A DNA stretch of 64,000 nt. Origin: Dyella humicola. GTDB taxonomy: Bacteria > Pseudomonadota > Gammaproteobacteria > Xanthomonadales > Rhodanobacteraceae. The stretch's first letter is position 1. Each line of letters begins with the position of its first letter. The position numbers and the translations under genes are program-made. The stretch covers positions 149,694-213,693 of the forward strand of contig NZ_JAPDPC010000004.1 of assembly GCF_026283945.1 (NCBI RefSeq). The letters are read 5' to 3'. The notes beneath the pieces were generated by a model. The model saw nothing but the letters and a program-made list of their open reading frames with translations. It searched no databases and had not been told where the DNA came from. This document shows, piece after piece, positions 17,781-26,351 of the stretch.

Positions 17781-18433
17781 GCGTCCCCGCAGTAAACCTT
17801 CCCATTGGCGCCAGCTACGATCCGGCGCGTGTATTGCCGGGCTTCGAGCACTTGCGTCGCTTCTGGGACCCGGGACAAGCCTGCATCACCGTCAAGGTGC
17901 TGCCCGGCGACTACTACGTGAGCATGCAGGAAGAGATGATCTCCACCGTGCTCGGTTCCTGTGTCTCGGCGTGCATTTACGACCGGCAGCGCCAGATCGG
18001 TGGCATGAACCATTTCATGTTGCCCGAACCGTTGGGTGAGCGCGGCAGTTGGGCCGACACCGTGGGACGCGCGGCGCGCTATGGCAACGATGCGATGGAG
18101 CAGTTGATCAACGCCATCCTCAAGGCCGGCGGTCATCGAGCTGACCTCGAGGTCAAGGTGTTTGGCGGCGGTCGCGTGCTCGCCACCATGACCGACATCG
18201 GTTCGCGCAATATCGCCTTCGTGAGGCGCTATCTGGAGGCCGAACGGCTCCCGGTGCGCGCGGAAGACCTCGGTGACGTGCATCCCCGCCATGTGCAGTT
18301 CTTTCCTACCACCGGCAAGGCGCGCGTGCGCCAGTTGCGTGGACGCGCCGACGCTGTGCTGGTGGACGGCGAGAAGCAATATCTCAAGCGATTGGCAAAT
18401 GATCCGATAAAGGGAGATGTGGAGCTGTTCTAG
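17777..18433 (+). CDS. cheD: Receptor glutamine deamidase CheD
   Basis: This 218-residue CheD has the catalytic Cys at C62 in [14 protein letters not shown] and His at H79 in GGMNHFMLP, with KVFGGGRVL and [11 protein letters not shown] further on. CheD deamidates specific glutamines on receptors and, in some bacteria, partners a CheC phosphatase; no cheC is seen here. The protein ends GDVELF, a tail nearly repeated at the end of the MCP-like protein encoded at 19650-20846 (GEIELF). It overlaps cheR by 4 bases; a 115-base gap with no clear promoter separates it from cheB. Confidence 0.95.
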   Translation: MSVPAVNLPIGASYDPARVLPGFEHLRRFWDPGQACITVKVLPGDYYVSMQEEMISTVLGSCVSACIYDRQRQIGGMNHFMLPEPLGERGSWADTVGRAARYGNDAMEQLINAILKAGGHRADLEVKVFGGGRVLATMTDIGSRNIAFVRRYLEAERLPVRAEDLGDVHPRHVQFFPTTGKARVRQLRGRADAVLVDGEKQYLKRLANDPIKGDVELF

Positions 18434-18548
18434 CGGCGCTACTTGGCGCAGCAGCAGATTCACATGGGCAGTATCCGGCTCCCGTACGAGCCAGCAGGCG
18501 TGGGTCGCGTCCAGTCCACCCGATCGACGAAGGCGAGACTTAAAAGCG

Positions 18549-19646
18549 ATGGAAAGAGTACGTGTCCTGGTGGTCGATGACTCCGCATTGGTGCGGAAAC
18601 TGCTGTCGACCATGCTTTCCTGCGATCCGGGTATCGAAGTAGTCGGTACCGCGGCGGACCCATTGATTGCCCGCGAAAAGATCAAGCAGCTGAACCCCGA
18701 CGTGCTGACCCTGGACGTCGAAATGCCGCGCATGGACGGCATTACCTTCCTGGAAAACCTGATGCGCCTGCGCCCGATGCCGGTGGTGATGGTGTCGTCA
18801 CTGACCCAGGAAGGCGCTGAGGTGACTCTGCGTGCGTTGGAACTGGGTGCCGTGGATTTCTTCACCAAGCCTGGCAACGACCTGGCCAGCACGTTTGCCG
18901 AAGGCGCCCAGGAAATCTGCGCCAAGGTGAAGCTGGCTTCGCTGGCACGGCCGCGCCAACGCACCGCCGTACGCAAGCTCGATGTGCCGCCGCGTCTCTC
19001 CGCGGACGCCGTGCTGCCACGAGCACAGTCGGCGGGTACGCGTGGCGGCAGTCCGATCATTGCGATTGGCGCATCCACCGGCGGTACCGAGGCGATACGC
19101 GTGGTGCTGGAGGCGATGCCGCCTGATGCACCGCCCATTGTCATCACGCAACACATCCCCGCGGCGTTCAGCGGGCCGTTCGCGGCACGCATGGATTCCT
19201 ACTCGGCCATGCGCGTCTGCGAAGCGCGCGACGGCCAGCCGATCCAGCAGGGCCATGCGTATATCGCGCCGGGCAGCCAGCACCTGTTGGTGATGTGGGA
19301 CGGCGCCAAACATGTGTGCCGCCTGCACAACGGCCCGCCCGTGAATCGGCACAAACCGAGCGTTGACGTGCTGTTCCGCTCCATGGCCGCCAGCGTGGGC
19401 CGGGCAACGGTCGCCGCGTTGCTGACCGGCATGGGCGATGACGGTGCGCGTGGTCTGCTCGAGCTGCAGCAGGGCGGCGCTCATACGCTGGTGCAGGACG
19501 AAGAAACTTCTGTGGTGTGGGGCATGCCAGGTGCGGCCTGGAAGCTCGGCGCGGCCACGGAGAAGTTGCCACTCGACCATATAGCCGCGCGGCTGCTTGC
19601 GTTGGCGCACCAACCCATCCAACGCGCCGTTGCAACAGCGCCCTGA
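18549..19646 (+). CDS. cheB: Receptor methylesterase CheB
   Basis: This 365-residue protein has an N-terminal receiver (VDDSALVRK, phosphoacceptor D56 in [11 protein letters not shown]) and a C-terminal methylesterase/amidase. Its catalytic Ser-His-Asp motifs are [11 protein letters not shown] (near 175), [13 protein letters not shown] (near 200) and GMGDDGARG (near 297). It removes methyl groups added by CheR when phosphorylated by CheA. The ATG at 18549 starts [12 protein letters not shown]; upstream in-frame sequence is not protein-like. It completes an adaptation module cheR-cheD-cheB. Confidence 0.95.
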   Translation: MERVRVLVVDDSALVRKLLSTMLSCDPGIEVVGTAADPLIAREKIKQLNPDVLTLDVEMPRMDGITFLENLMRLRPMPVVMVSSLTQEGAEVTLRALELGAVDFFTKPGNDLASTFAEGAQEICAKVKLASLARPRQRTAVRKLDVPPRLSADAVLPRAQSAGTRGGSPIIAIGASTGGTEAIRVVLEAMPPDAPPIVITQHIPAAFSGPFAARMDSYSAMRVCEARDGQPIQQGHAYIAPGSQHLLVMWDGAKHVCRLHNGPPVNRHKPSVDVLFRSMAASVGRATVAALLTGMGDDGARGLLELQQGGAHTLVQDEETSVVWGMPGAAWKLGAATEKLPLDHIAARLLALAHQPIQRAVATAP

Positions 19647-19649
19647 TCC

Positions 19650-20846
19650 GTGGATATCCCCATGTACGCCATCCCTTCCTTACCGCGTGTGCGCCCTGTC
19701 ATCGGCATGACGACGAGCGCGGTCGCCTTGTTGCTGACCCTGCTATGGCCGTCGGCCTGGCTGGCGCCGGTGCTGATCGTGCTGCTCACGGCCGCCTGGA
19801 TCGTTGAATTGCGCCGTGTCCCTGCGGCGGAAGAGCCGGTGATCGCGGCATCGCTGACGCATCACGCGCCGGTACGCGAAGCCCTGGAAGAAGTGCGCAG
19901 CTCGTTAGTCGATGAGCTTGGCCACGCCACCCGCGAGCTGCATCAGGCGCTGGACCTGCTGCGCGATGCCGTGTCCGAGCTGGGCGGCGGCTTCGATGGC
20001 CTTTCGCGCAAGACCGGCATGCAGCAGTCGTTGTTGCGGCAGATCATCGACGCACAGAGCGAAGGCGTGTCGGTGCAGGATTTCGCCGCGCGCACCGGCG
20101 ACCTGCTGGAGCATTTCGTTGGCATGGTGGTGCAGATGTCGCGCGAAAGCCTGCGCATCGTCTACCGCATCGACGGCATGGCGAAGGAAATGGACGCCGT
20201 GTTCGGCCTGCTGAAGAACGTCAACACGATCGCCGAGGAAACCAACCTGTTGGCGCTCAATGCGGCCATCGAGGCGGCACGTGCGGGCGAGTCCGGCCGT
20301 GGCTTCGCGGTGGTGGCAGGCGAGATTCGCAACCTGGCTAGCCATTCCAACCAGTTCAACGAGCAGATCGGAAGTCATGTCGAGCGTGCGCGCGCTGCCA
20401 TGGAGCAGCTGCGCGGGCTGGTTGGCACGATGGCCTCGCAGGACCTCAACGTGGCCCTCTCCGCCAAGGGCGGCATCGACGCCATGATGGCCCACGTCAC
20501 CGAGAGCGACGCACGTACCAGTGCGGTGGCCGACCAGGTGGTCGAGATCAATCGTGGCCTGGGCTCCGACGTATCCACCACCATTCGCTCGCTGCAGTTC
20601 GAGGACATCCTGAGCCAGCTGATCAACCAGACCCGCATGCGCCTGGTCGAGCTGCAGGACATCACCACCGAGTGCACGCGCGATATCGAGGAACTGGCCT
20701 GCAGCCCAATCGATGCTGAGTTGTTGGCCCAGCGCGCCGAGCGTGTACGCAGCCGCCTGGCCATCCAGCGTGAGAAAGCTCGTCTGCGCTCGCGCGGCCC
20801 GGCACTGCAGAGCTCGATGGATGCCGGCGAGATCGAACTCTTCTGA
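19650..20846 (+). CDS. Short MCP-like signalling protein with membrane hairpin
   Basis: This 398-residue protein starts at GTG 19650 (or ATG 19662). Two close hydrophobic segments near residues 20-50 ([29 protein letters not shown]) leave no periplasmic sensor and no HAMP. The signalling core [18 protein letters not shown]... is canonical at the tip, but the flanking helices are unusual ([18 protein letters not shown]). It ends GEIELF, close to the GDVELF end of CheD. It probably senses through its membrane hairpin or a partner rather than a bound ligand (inference). It starts 3 bases after cheB. Confidence 0.85.
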   Translation: MDIPMYAIPSLPRVRPVIGMTTSAVALLLTLLWPSAWLAPVLIVLLTAAWIVELRRVPAAEEPVIAASLTHHAPVREALEEVRSSLVDELGHATRELHQALDLLRDAVSELGGGFDGLSRKTGMQQSLLRQIIDAQSEGVSVQDFAARTGDLLEHFVGMVVQMSRESLRIVYRIDGMAKEMDAVFGLLKNVNTIAEETNLLALNAAIEAARAGESGRGFAVVAGEIRNLASHSNQFNEQIGSHVERARAAMEQLRGLVGTMASQDLNVALSAKGGIDAMMAHVTESDARTSAVADQVVEINRGLGSDVSTTIRSLQFEDILSQLINQTRMRLVELQDITTECTRDIEELACSPIDAELLAQRAERVRSRLAIQREKARLRSRGPALQSSMDAGEIELF

Positions 20847-20857
20847 GGATGCATGCC

Positions 20858-21160
20858 ATGAGCCTGACTGTTTACCACGACTCCGAACACGACTGCGTCA
20901 CCCTGCAACTTGGCCAGCGCTTCGACTTCAGCGTGCATCGAGACTTTCATGACGCCTGCCTTGGCCATCGGGCCGCGCGCAGTTATGTCATCGACCTTGG
21001 CGAAGTCGCCAGCATGGACAGCTCCGCACTCGGCATGTTGCTGCTGCTGCGCGAGCACGCCGGTGCCGATCGCGCCGAGATCCGCATCGTCAATGCGGAT
21101 AGCAGCCTGCGCGGGACTTTGCGCGTGGCCGGCTTCGACAAGCTGTTCGTGTTGCACTAA
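20858..21160 (+). CDS. STAS-domain protein (second copy)
   Basis: This 100-residue SpoIIAA-like STAS domain contains YVIDLGEVASMDSSALGMLL, with the phosphorylatable serine motif DSSALG intact, and ends AGFDKLFVL. The ATG at 20858 is chosen because GAGGA at 20845-20849 sits 8 bases upstream; an earlier ATG at 20849 overlaps that site. It closes the second chemotaxis set, which also begins with a STAS protein (11005). Partner unknown; serine phosphorylation or binding to the adjacent MCP-like protein are possibilities. Confidence 0.82.
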   Translation: MSLTVYHDSEHDCVTLQLGQRFDFSVHRDFHDACLGHRAARSYVIDLGEVASMDSSALGMLLLLREHAGADRAEIRIVNADSSLRGTLRVAGFDKLFVLH

Positions 21161-21414
21161 GAGCCTGATCCGAATTGCTGCGTGGCCCGTGCCGGGATCT
21201 GCACGTGGCCATGCTCCGGGCTCAAGGGACGGGCGAGGTTTTCGTTCGAAGTGCGACGCCTGGCTGGCACGCGCGATGGGCTTTCCGTTCGACGGATGGT
21301 TCGATGCCCTTGTCGCTTGAGTGCTTCCGCTGAGGGCGGAAGTCGCATGGCCGGGAAGGTGTCGTGCGGAGGCAGCAAGGATGTCGGTGACGCAGGGAAG
21401 ATGCCCAACGGGCT

Positions 21415-22611
21415 TCAGCAACGCGTATCACCCGCTTCCGCGAAGTGTGCGTTGTCAGCCATCGCCAGGCTCACGCCGTTACGGCCGTCGAACTTGGTGC
21501 GATACATCGCCTCATCCGCCTGGCGCACCAATTGTTCGAAGCGGGTGCCCGGTCGGGCCACGGCGACGCCAATGCTGGCGGTCACCGGAATGGACTGATC
21601 GTCGATCCTGGCATGTGAATGGGCGAGCGTGTGGCGCAGCCTTTCCGCCACGTCCATGCCCTGTTCCAGGGTGGCTCCGGGCAGGGCAAGCACGAACTCT
21701 TCGCCGCCGTAACGGCTGGCCAGCATGTGGGGCCAATGAATGCCGCTGCGCAGGATGGCCGTGACATGGCGAAGTACCGCGTCGCCGACATCATGACCCC
21801 AGCGATCATTGATCTGCTTGAAGTGATCCAGGTCGAAGATCAGCAGCGTGAACGGTTGCCCGCGCTGCTGGCAGCGCGCCAGGCTGGCGCGCCCCTCGGC
21901 CACAATGGCGCTGCGATTGAGCAGCCCGGTCAGGCCGTCGGTATGCGCGGCGCGACTCAGGTCGACCATGAGCCGCTCGGTAATGAGCTGCAACAGCGCG
22001 AAATACGATGCCAGCCCGGTCAGGATGCCGACAATATACGTCGCGGCAACCGGCGTGCCGGCCAGCATGATGTCCTGACTGGCGCCGTATGCAACGGGCA
22101 TAAAGGCCCGTACGAGAAAGAAGGCGGCATTGATGAGCATGATGGCCGCGGCAATACGGCAACTCATGCGGATGGCGGGCTCGCCATAGCGCAGCAACAG
22201 ATAGGCATAGGCCAAATCGAAGATCACTGCCTGCAGGCTGGCGATGAACAGGCGCATCCCCAGGTCAGGTGTGACATAGGTCATCCAGGCGCTGAATGCC
22301 GTATAGACCAGTACGAAGCATCCTGGCCAGCGCCAGCGCATGGGCTGACCCAGGTGTTTGGCGATGCCCTTGAGCATGAGCGCGTTGGAAAAGACGATGG
22401 CGCCGTTGCCGACCACGATCGAAAGCAGGTCGGGAATAAGATTGCGCAGTCCGATCAGCAGCACCCCAAAGGTGGCTATCCACAAGCTCGCCACCCAGAT
22501 GCGCAGCACGGTTTGGTTGCGCAACACCGTCATGAGCGACGTAAAGCCGATCGAAGCGCCGATACCCATCAGGAGACTGACGAAGGTCAGGGTCGGAATG
22601 TCCAGATGCAT
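21415..22611 (-). CDS. Membrane diguanylate cyclase (GGDEF)
   Basis: This 398-residue protein has about six hydrophobic segments over residues 1-225, then a GGDEF domain (DGLTGLLNRSA, LLIFDLDHFKQIND, active site RYGGEEF near residue 300). It makes cyclic di-GMP from two GTP. The RxxD inhibitory site usually found five residues before the GG[DE]EF is not present (HMLASRYGGEEF). A FliA-type promoter at 22707-22733 points at it, tying c-di-GMP production to the flagellar programme. It is convergent with the chemotaxis set. The membrane sensor domain is not recognised. Confidence 0.92.
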   Translation of the reverse strand: MHLDIPTLTFVSLLMGIGASIGFTSLMTVLRNQTVLRIWVASLWIATFGVLLIGLRNLIPDLLSIVVGNGAIVFSNALMLKGIAKHLGQPMRWRWPGCFVLVYTAFSAWMTYVTPDLGMRLFIASLQAVIFDLAYAYLLLRYGEPAIRMSCRIAAAIMLINAAFFLVRAFMPVAYGASQDIMLAGTPVAATYIVGILTGLASYFALLQLITERLMVDLSRAAHTDGLTGLLNRSAIVAEGRASLARCQQRGQPFTLLIFDLDHFKQINDRWGHDVGDAVLRHVTAILRSGIHWPHMLASRYGGEEFVLALPGATLEQGMDVAERLRHTLAHSHARIDDQSIPVTASIGVAVARPGTRFEQLVRQADEAMYRTKFDGRNGVSLAMADNAHFAEAGDTRC

Positions 22612-22706
22612 GGCGCTCCCTACTTCCGCCGGGCCCCTTTATCGCAGGGACCCGATAGGCCTTGGCCGAGGCCCTCGGATCGACGTCATCGTCGGTGGTC
22701 GACAGC

Positions 22707-22733
22707 GTATCGGCTTACTTTCGGGAAACTTGA
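22707..22733 (-). promoter_or_regulatory. FliA (sigma-28) promoter for the GGDEF gene
   Basis: Read on the minus strand: TCAAGTTT, 11 bases, GCCGATAC, matching the sigma-28 boxes at 7/8 and 7/8. Its first 12 bases are identical to those of the site before cheW (14577). The expected start gives a leader of about 90 bases before the ATG at 22611. Confidence 0.75.
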
Positions 22734-22821
22734 ACTGCGTCACAGAAATGACCCTGGGCACGGTTTGGCCAGGCGTGGGGACGCGGTGCTCCCAAATGGG
22801 ATATCCAAGGAACATCGGCAT

Positions 22822-22846
22822 AAAAAAAGGCCCCTTTCGGGGCCTC
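22822..22846 (-). terminator. Intrinsic terminator of the small secreted protein gene
   Basis: On the minus strand AGGCCCC-GAAA-GGGGCCT is followed by a run of T (22828 down to 22822). It lies 28 bases past the stop of the gene at 22874-23224. Confidence 0.9.
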
Positions 22847-22873
22847 AGGCAAAGCAGGGGTGAAGATTGAGCC

Positions 22874-23224
22874 TTACCAGGTACGCACGTCGGCAATGCC
22901 GACTGTGTAGGACTGCATTTCCGGGTCCATGTGGAACAGGCGGCCGAGGTCGAATTCGATCGCCTGGCCTGGCGCGATATTGGTGGTGCCGGCCGGCCAG
23001 CCCTTCTTGGACTGCAGCACCTTGCCGGCACCGTCCTTGGCTTCGATGGTGACCTGCGCGGCGGCGGCTTCAGCGCAATGGTTCACCAGCTGGCCGGCGA
23101 GGCTCAGGCGGGAACCCATGACCTTCATCTTGAAATCCTGCACGGCGAAGTCGGTCGGGGCGCAGGCGGCGTGCGCGGCGAGGGGAGCGAACAGGAACAG
23201 GGCGGAAGCGATCAGAGTCTTCAT
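22874..23224 (-). CDS. Small exported protein, unknown function
   Basis: This 116-residue protein has a clear Sec signal peptide (MKTLIASALFLFAPLAAHAA, cleavage after AHA) and a ~95-residue beta-rich mature part. The motifs VQDFKMKVMGSRLSLAGQL and NIAPGQAIEFDLGR resemble FxLYD/DUF3426-like domains, which fold like small immunoglobulin sheets. Two cysteines in the mature part (CAPTDF and NHCAEA) may form a disulfide. A monocistronic unit with its own terminator. No function can be assigned. Confidence 0.75.
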   Translation of the reverse strand: MKTLIASALFLFAPLAAHAACAPTDFAVQDFKMKVMGSRLSLAGQLVNHCAEAAAAQVTIEAKDGAGKVLQSKKGWPAGTTNIAPGQAIEFDLGRLFHMDPEMQSYTVGIADVRTW

Positions 23225-23321
23225 AGGTGGAATCCGTCGATGGGGTCAGGTCGGAATAAGGAACGACAAGACAAACATCGGCGGTTCCGCTGGATTCTTT
23301 AGTCACCGCTGCCGCTTGCGT

Positions 23322-23897
23322 TCAGCTTGGCATCGCCAGGCCGGTGTGTTCGATGAACCACAAGCCGGCAAACAGCTTGGGATCGATCGAGTAACCCTCG
23401 GCGGCACGCGCGAACAGCCATGCGCCGGCGTCCTTGCGCGGCACCTCGTGCACCACGATGTTCTCGCTTTCATCGCCGCCTCCGGGGCCGACCTTTTGCA
23501 GGCCCCAGGCGCGCACGAAGGCGATCGTCTCCGTGCTCATGCCCGATGACGACGGCCCTTCGTGGACGAATTCAAGCCGCTCGCAGCGATAACCGGTTTC
23601 CTCTTCCAGCTCACGACCGGCAGCGAGCAGCACGTCCTCGTCACCGTGCTCGTGCAGGTCACCCACCAGGCCCGCGGGCATCTCGATGGTGTTCTTGAGG
23701 ATCGACACGCGGTACTGCTCCACGAACAGCACGTGGTCGTCCGGCGTTACCGCCAGGATGATCACCGCGCCACCGGGATTGTTGCGTTCGGCGTATTCCC
23801 AGCGGCCGCGCTTGCGCAGGCTCAGCCACTTGCCGACGTAGAGGGTTTCCACCGGCGCGTTGGCGTCGTGGGGAATGCGCTGGTCAGGGTGATTCAT
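23322..23897 (-). CDS. NUDIX hydrolase, ADP-ribose pyrophosphatase-like
   Basis: This 191-residue protein has a NUDIX core, with RELEEETGY and preceding VGDLHEHGDEDVLLAAG; the first glycine of the strict NUDIX box is displaced by a two-residue difference. The YVGKWLSL and VFVEQYR-like strands (DDHVLFVEQYRVS) and the EMPAGLVGD motif resemble ADP-ribose/ADP-sugar pyrophosphatases. MNHPDQRIP at 23897 is taken as start; an in-frame ATG lies 11 codons upstream (23930), and neither has a strong ribosome site. Substrate is uncertain. Confidence 0.85.
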   Translation of the reverse strand: MNHPDQRIPHDANAPVETLYVGKWLSLRKRGRWEYAERNNPGGAVIILAVTPDDHVLFVEQYRVSILKNTIEMPAGLVGDLHEHGDEDVLLAAGRELEEETGYRCERLEFVHEGPSSSGMSTETIAFVRAWGLQKVGPGGGDESENIVVHEVPRKDAGAWLFARAAEGYSIDPKLFAGLWFIEHTGLAMPS

Positions 23898-23967
23898 TGG
23901 CGTGGACGTCAGGCGAGAGGGTGACCGCATGTTGCCGTGCCCATGTGGCAGCTACAACCTCGGCTCA

Positions 23968-24936
23968 TCATTTCTCCCCCGCCGCCATGGCGAGTGGGCG
24001 CGGTCGGATGCGTACGGCCCAAGCCACGCCCATCACCAGCAAGGCGATGCCGGTGAGCGTCAGTCGGCCGGGCAGGCGGCCGCGCAGCAGGAACGCGTAA
24101 GTCATGGCAGCTAGTGTTTCGAACACGATCAACTGGCCGCTCAGCGCGGTGGGCAGGCGCTGACTCGCGGCATTCCAGCACAGCGTACCCAGCCAGGAAG
24201 CAAACAAGCCGATCGCCGCCATCAGGCCGATGAATCGCCATGGATGGGGGCCGAACGGCATGCCAAACGTGCTCCCGCTTGCGCCCATGAACCACCACAG
24301 CAACAGGTAGCCACCCATGGCTAGCGGCAGGGTGGCGATGCCTTGCCCGGTCGCCCAGGTGCGCGGGCTGCGTTCGGGGTGACGACGCAGCCAGTCGGCA
24401 TTGCGTAGGGGATACCAGGTCCAGCAGGCCACGGCACCTGCTGCGAACAAGGCACCGCGTGCGTAGCGGGCGAGGTCGCCATGGGTGATGCTGCCCAGCG
24501 TTTCCAGTTCGGCCTGATTGACGCACAGGATGCCCGCGCCGATCAGCGCCAGCGAAGGAGCCAGCATCAGCCACGGCAACTGTCCGTCGCGCCGCGCGTC
24601 GCGCAGGTTCGCCGAGATGGCAATGACGACCGGCAGCGTGCCGATGATCATGGTGGGCAAGGGCGCGCCGGCCAGCTGGATGGCGCTGGCCAGGCACAGG
24701 TAATAGAGCAGGTTGCCTACCGCCGCGAGCTTCAGTGCCTCAAGCCAGTCGGCGCGACCGAGCTGGCGCAGCGCCGTGCGATCCATCCACGCCAGCGGCA
24801 GCGCAATCAGGCCGAAAGCGAGATAGCGTCCTACCGACTGCGGCGCCGCCGGATAGTCCGGCAACAGCAGCGGGCTGATGAAGACCAGGCCCCACATAAG
24901 GCCGGCGGCGAGGGCATAGAGCGTACCTGTCCACAT
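23968..24936 (-). CDS. EamA/DMT-family transporter
   Basis: This 322-residue membrane protein has about ten hydrophobic helices in two EamA-like halves, starting MWTGTLYALAAGLMWGLVF. The second half has QRLPTALSGQLIVFETLAAM and ends with a basic tail. DMT-family members export metabolites, amino acids or drugs; the substrate is not evident. A second, only distantly similar EamA protein is encoded upstream (25116-26000) in the same orientation, with an inverted-repeat element between them. Confidence 0.85.
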   Translation of the reverse strand: MWTGTLYALAAGLMWGLVFISPLLLPDYPAAPQSVGRYLAFGLIALPLAWMDRTALRQLGRADWLEALKLAAVGNLLYYLCLASAIQLAGAPLPTMIIGTLPVVIAISANLRDARRDGQLPWLMLAPSLALIGAGILCVNQAELETLGSITHGDLARYARGALFAAGAVACWTWYPLRNADWLRRHPERSPRTWATGQGIATLPLAMGGYLLLWWFMGASGSTFGMPFGPHPWRFIGLMAAIGLFASWLGTLCWNAASQRLPTALSGQLIVFETLAAMTYAFLLRGRLPGRLTLTGIALLVMGVAWAVRIRPRPLAMAAGEK

Positions 24937-24990
24937 GGCCGCAAGCGTGGCGGCTTCGCGTCGAGATGTCTTGTACGAGCTTGCTGTTGG

Positions 24991-25106
24991 CTAAGAGCTT
25001 GTTCAAAGTCTGCAAAAGACGCCGTCATTCCCGCTTTCGCGGGAATGACGACCTTCAATCTGAGAGGCACATGGTGCGCGCAACGAGACTTTGGACCGGC
25101 TCTTAG
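24991..25106. repeat. Small inverted-repeat element with nested REP palindrome
   Basis: The ends are CTAAGAGC-ttgtt-CAAAGTCT (24991-25011) and its inverted copy AGACTTTG-gaccg-GCTCTTAG (25086-25106). Both 8-base blocks are perfect inverted repeats around five unmatched bases. Inside is a REP-type palindrome (25023-25050). A short relative without the REP lies at 48868-48916. It has no coding capacity and sits between two transporter genes. Confidence 0.8.
25023..25050. repeat. REP-type palindrome
   Basis: CGTCATTCCCGC-tttc-GCGGGAATGACG is a perfect 12-bp inverted repeat of a kind widely scattered in proteobacterial genomes. A degenerate relative lies at 63361-63388. It is nested in the inverted-repeat element at 24991-25106. 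Confidence 0.85.
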
Positions 25107-25115
25107 AACGGGCAC

Positions 25116-26000
25116 TCAATTCGCCAGTGGCTCGGTCAACACCGGCCGGCTCACGCTCAACGCAGTACCGGCGGCCGCCACGATGATGGCCAGGATGGCC
25201 AGCCACTGCAGCAGGCTGAGCTGTTCGCCGAGCAAGGCCACGCCGGCCATCGCCGCGATGGCCGGCTCCAGGCTCAACAAGGTGCTGAACGTGCGCGCCG
25301 GCAACCGCGTCAACGCGATCATCTCCAGTGAATACGGCAGGGCCGAGCTGAGCACCGCGACACCCAGTGCATACGGCCACAGCGCCGGTGACAGCAAGGC
25401 GCTGCCGGCATGCGCGATACCAAATGGAATCGCCAGCAAGGCGCCGATCGAGGTGCCCAGCGTCACCGCGTCCGCGCCGTGGGAAGCGCCGGCTTTCTTG
25501 CCGAGCACGATATACAGCACCCAGCCGACGCCAGCCGCCAGCGCGTACATCACGCCCACCGGATCGAGCGCCTGCATCTGTCCGCGCAGCGGCAGCAACA
25601 GGCCGAGCCCAGCCACCACCAGCGCGATCCAGACAAAGTCGAGCAGCCGCCGCGAGCCGAACATCGCCAATGCGAGCGGTCCGGTAAATTCCAGCGCGAC
25701 CGCGATGCCCAGCGGGATCGTACGCAGCGCCATATAGAACACCAGATTCATGGCACCCATTGAGAGGCCATAACCCCACAGCACGCGCCAATCGCGTTGA
25801 CTGCCCGAGCGGCGCCACGGCCGCCGCCACAGCAGCAGGATCAGCGCGCTGATCCCCAGCCGAAAGGCAGTAGCGCCTTGCGCGCCAACTTGTGGGAACA
25901 GATGCTTCGCCAGCGACGCACCAAATTGATACGAAAACATGCTGATCAAGAGCGCGCCGACGGCGAGCGCGAGCGGCGCAACGGTGGAACGCGATGACAT
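25116..26000 (-). CDS. EamA-family exporter, RhtA-like
   Basis: This 294-residue protein has ten predicted helices. The motifs GYGLSMGAMNLVFYMALRTIPLGIAVALEF and LSSALPYSLEMIALTRLPARTFSTLLSLEPAIAA (each split here across helices) are characteristic of the RhtA threonine/homoserine exporter group. The ATG at 26000 is used; a GTG two codons upstream is possible. RhtA-like proteins export hydrophobic or hydroxy amino acids; the substrate here is inferred from family only. Confidence 0.85.
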   Translation of the reverse strand: MSSRSTVAPLALAVGALLISMFSYQFGASLAKHLFPQVGAQGATAFRLGISALILLLWRRPWRRSGSQRDWRVLWGYGLSMGAMNLVFYMALRTIPLGIAVALEFTGPLALAMFGSRRLLDFVWIALVVAGLGLLLPLRGQMQALDPVGVMYALAAGVGWVLYIVLGKKAGASHGADAVTLGTSIGALLAIPFGIAHAGSALLSPALWPYALGVAVLSSALPYSLEMIALTRLPARTFSTLLSLEPAIAAMAGVALLGEQLSLLQWLAILAIIVAAAGTALSVSRPVLTEPLAN

Positions 26001-26006
26001 GGGCAC

Positions 26007-26351
26007 AGCCGCGGCGATGGAGGGGGCCGCCCATGATGCCTGCAGGTTTCACCGAAACCCACCATGCAAGCCCTCGCGCCGTCGCCATTGCTGACAGCAG
26101 CTGGCAGCAATCCGAGGCGCGACTCGTGGCGCGATCTAAAAGAAACGCCAACAGGGGCCGTGCAACTGCACGGCCCCTAATTTCAGAACGGGTCGAAAAG
26201 CGCACCCAAAAGATCCCAACAGGTCCAGCATGTGCTCGAAAAAGGTAGCTGGCGAAGCAAGCTAGATTCCAACCGCTTAGCTGACCTTCCCACACATAAG
26301 GAAAACACTGCGCCGCCTCACAGGCGGATCGCGTCCGCCACAGGCCATAAC
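26007..26351. other. Non-coding gap with an orphan perfect palindrome
   Basis: About 345 bases without a credible gene. Its only clear structure is the hairpin at 26153-26178. The bases around 26140 on the minus strand, just beyond that hairpin, are T-rich. Possible frames here lack protein-like character. Confidence 0.4.
26153..26178. terminator. Strong palindrome, possible terminator
   Basis: AGGGGCCGTGCA-ac-TGCACGGCCCCT is a perfect 12-bp stem (or 11 bp with a 4-base loop). Downstream on + is TAATTTC. On - it is followed after 10 bases by TTTCTTTT. It lies ~335 bases past the stop of the minus-strand winged-helix/TPR gene and could end that transcript or an unrecognised small RNA. Confidence 0.45.

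Noticed and set aside
21322..21343. CTTCCGC/GCGGAAG inverted repeat after the second STAS gene
   Set aside because: The stem is only 7 bp with no T-run, so not convincing as a terminator.
22619..22863. Long plus-strand frame 21619-22863 opposite the GGDEF gene
   Set aside because: It is the antisense shadow of a clear GGDEF protein with Gln/His-rich, non-protein-like composition.
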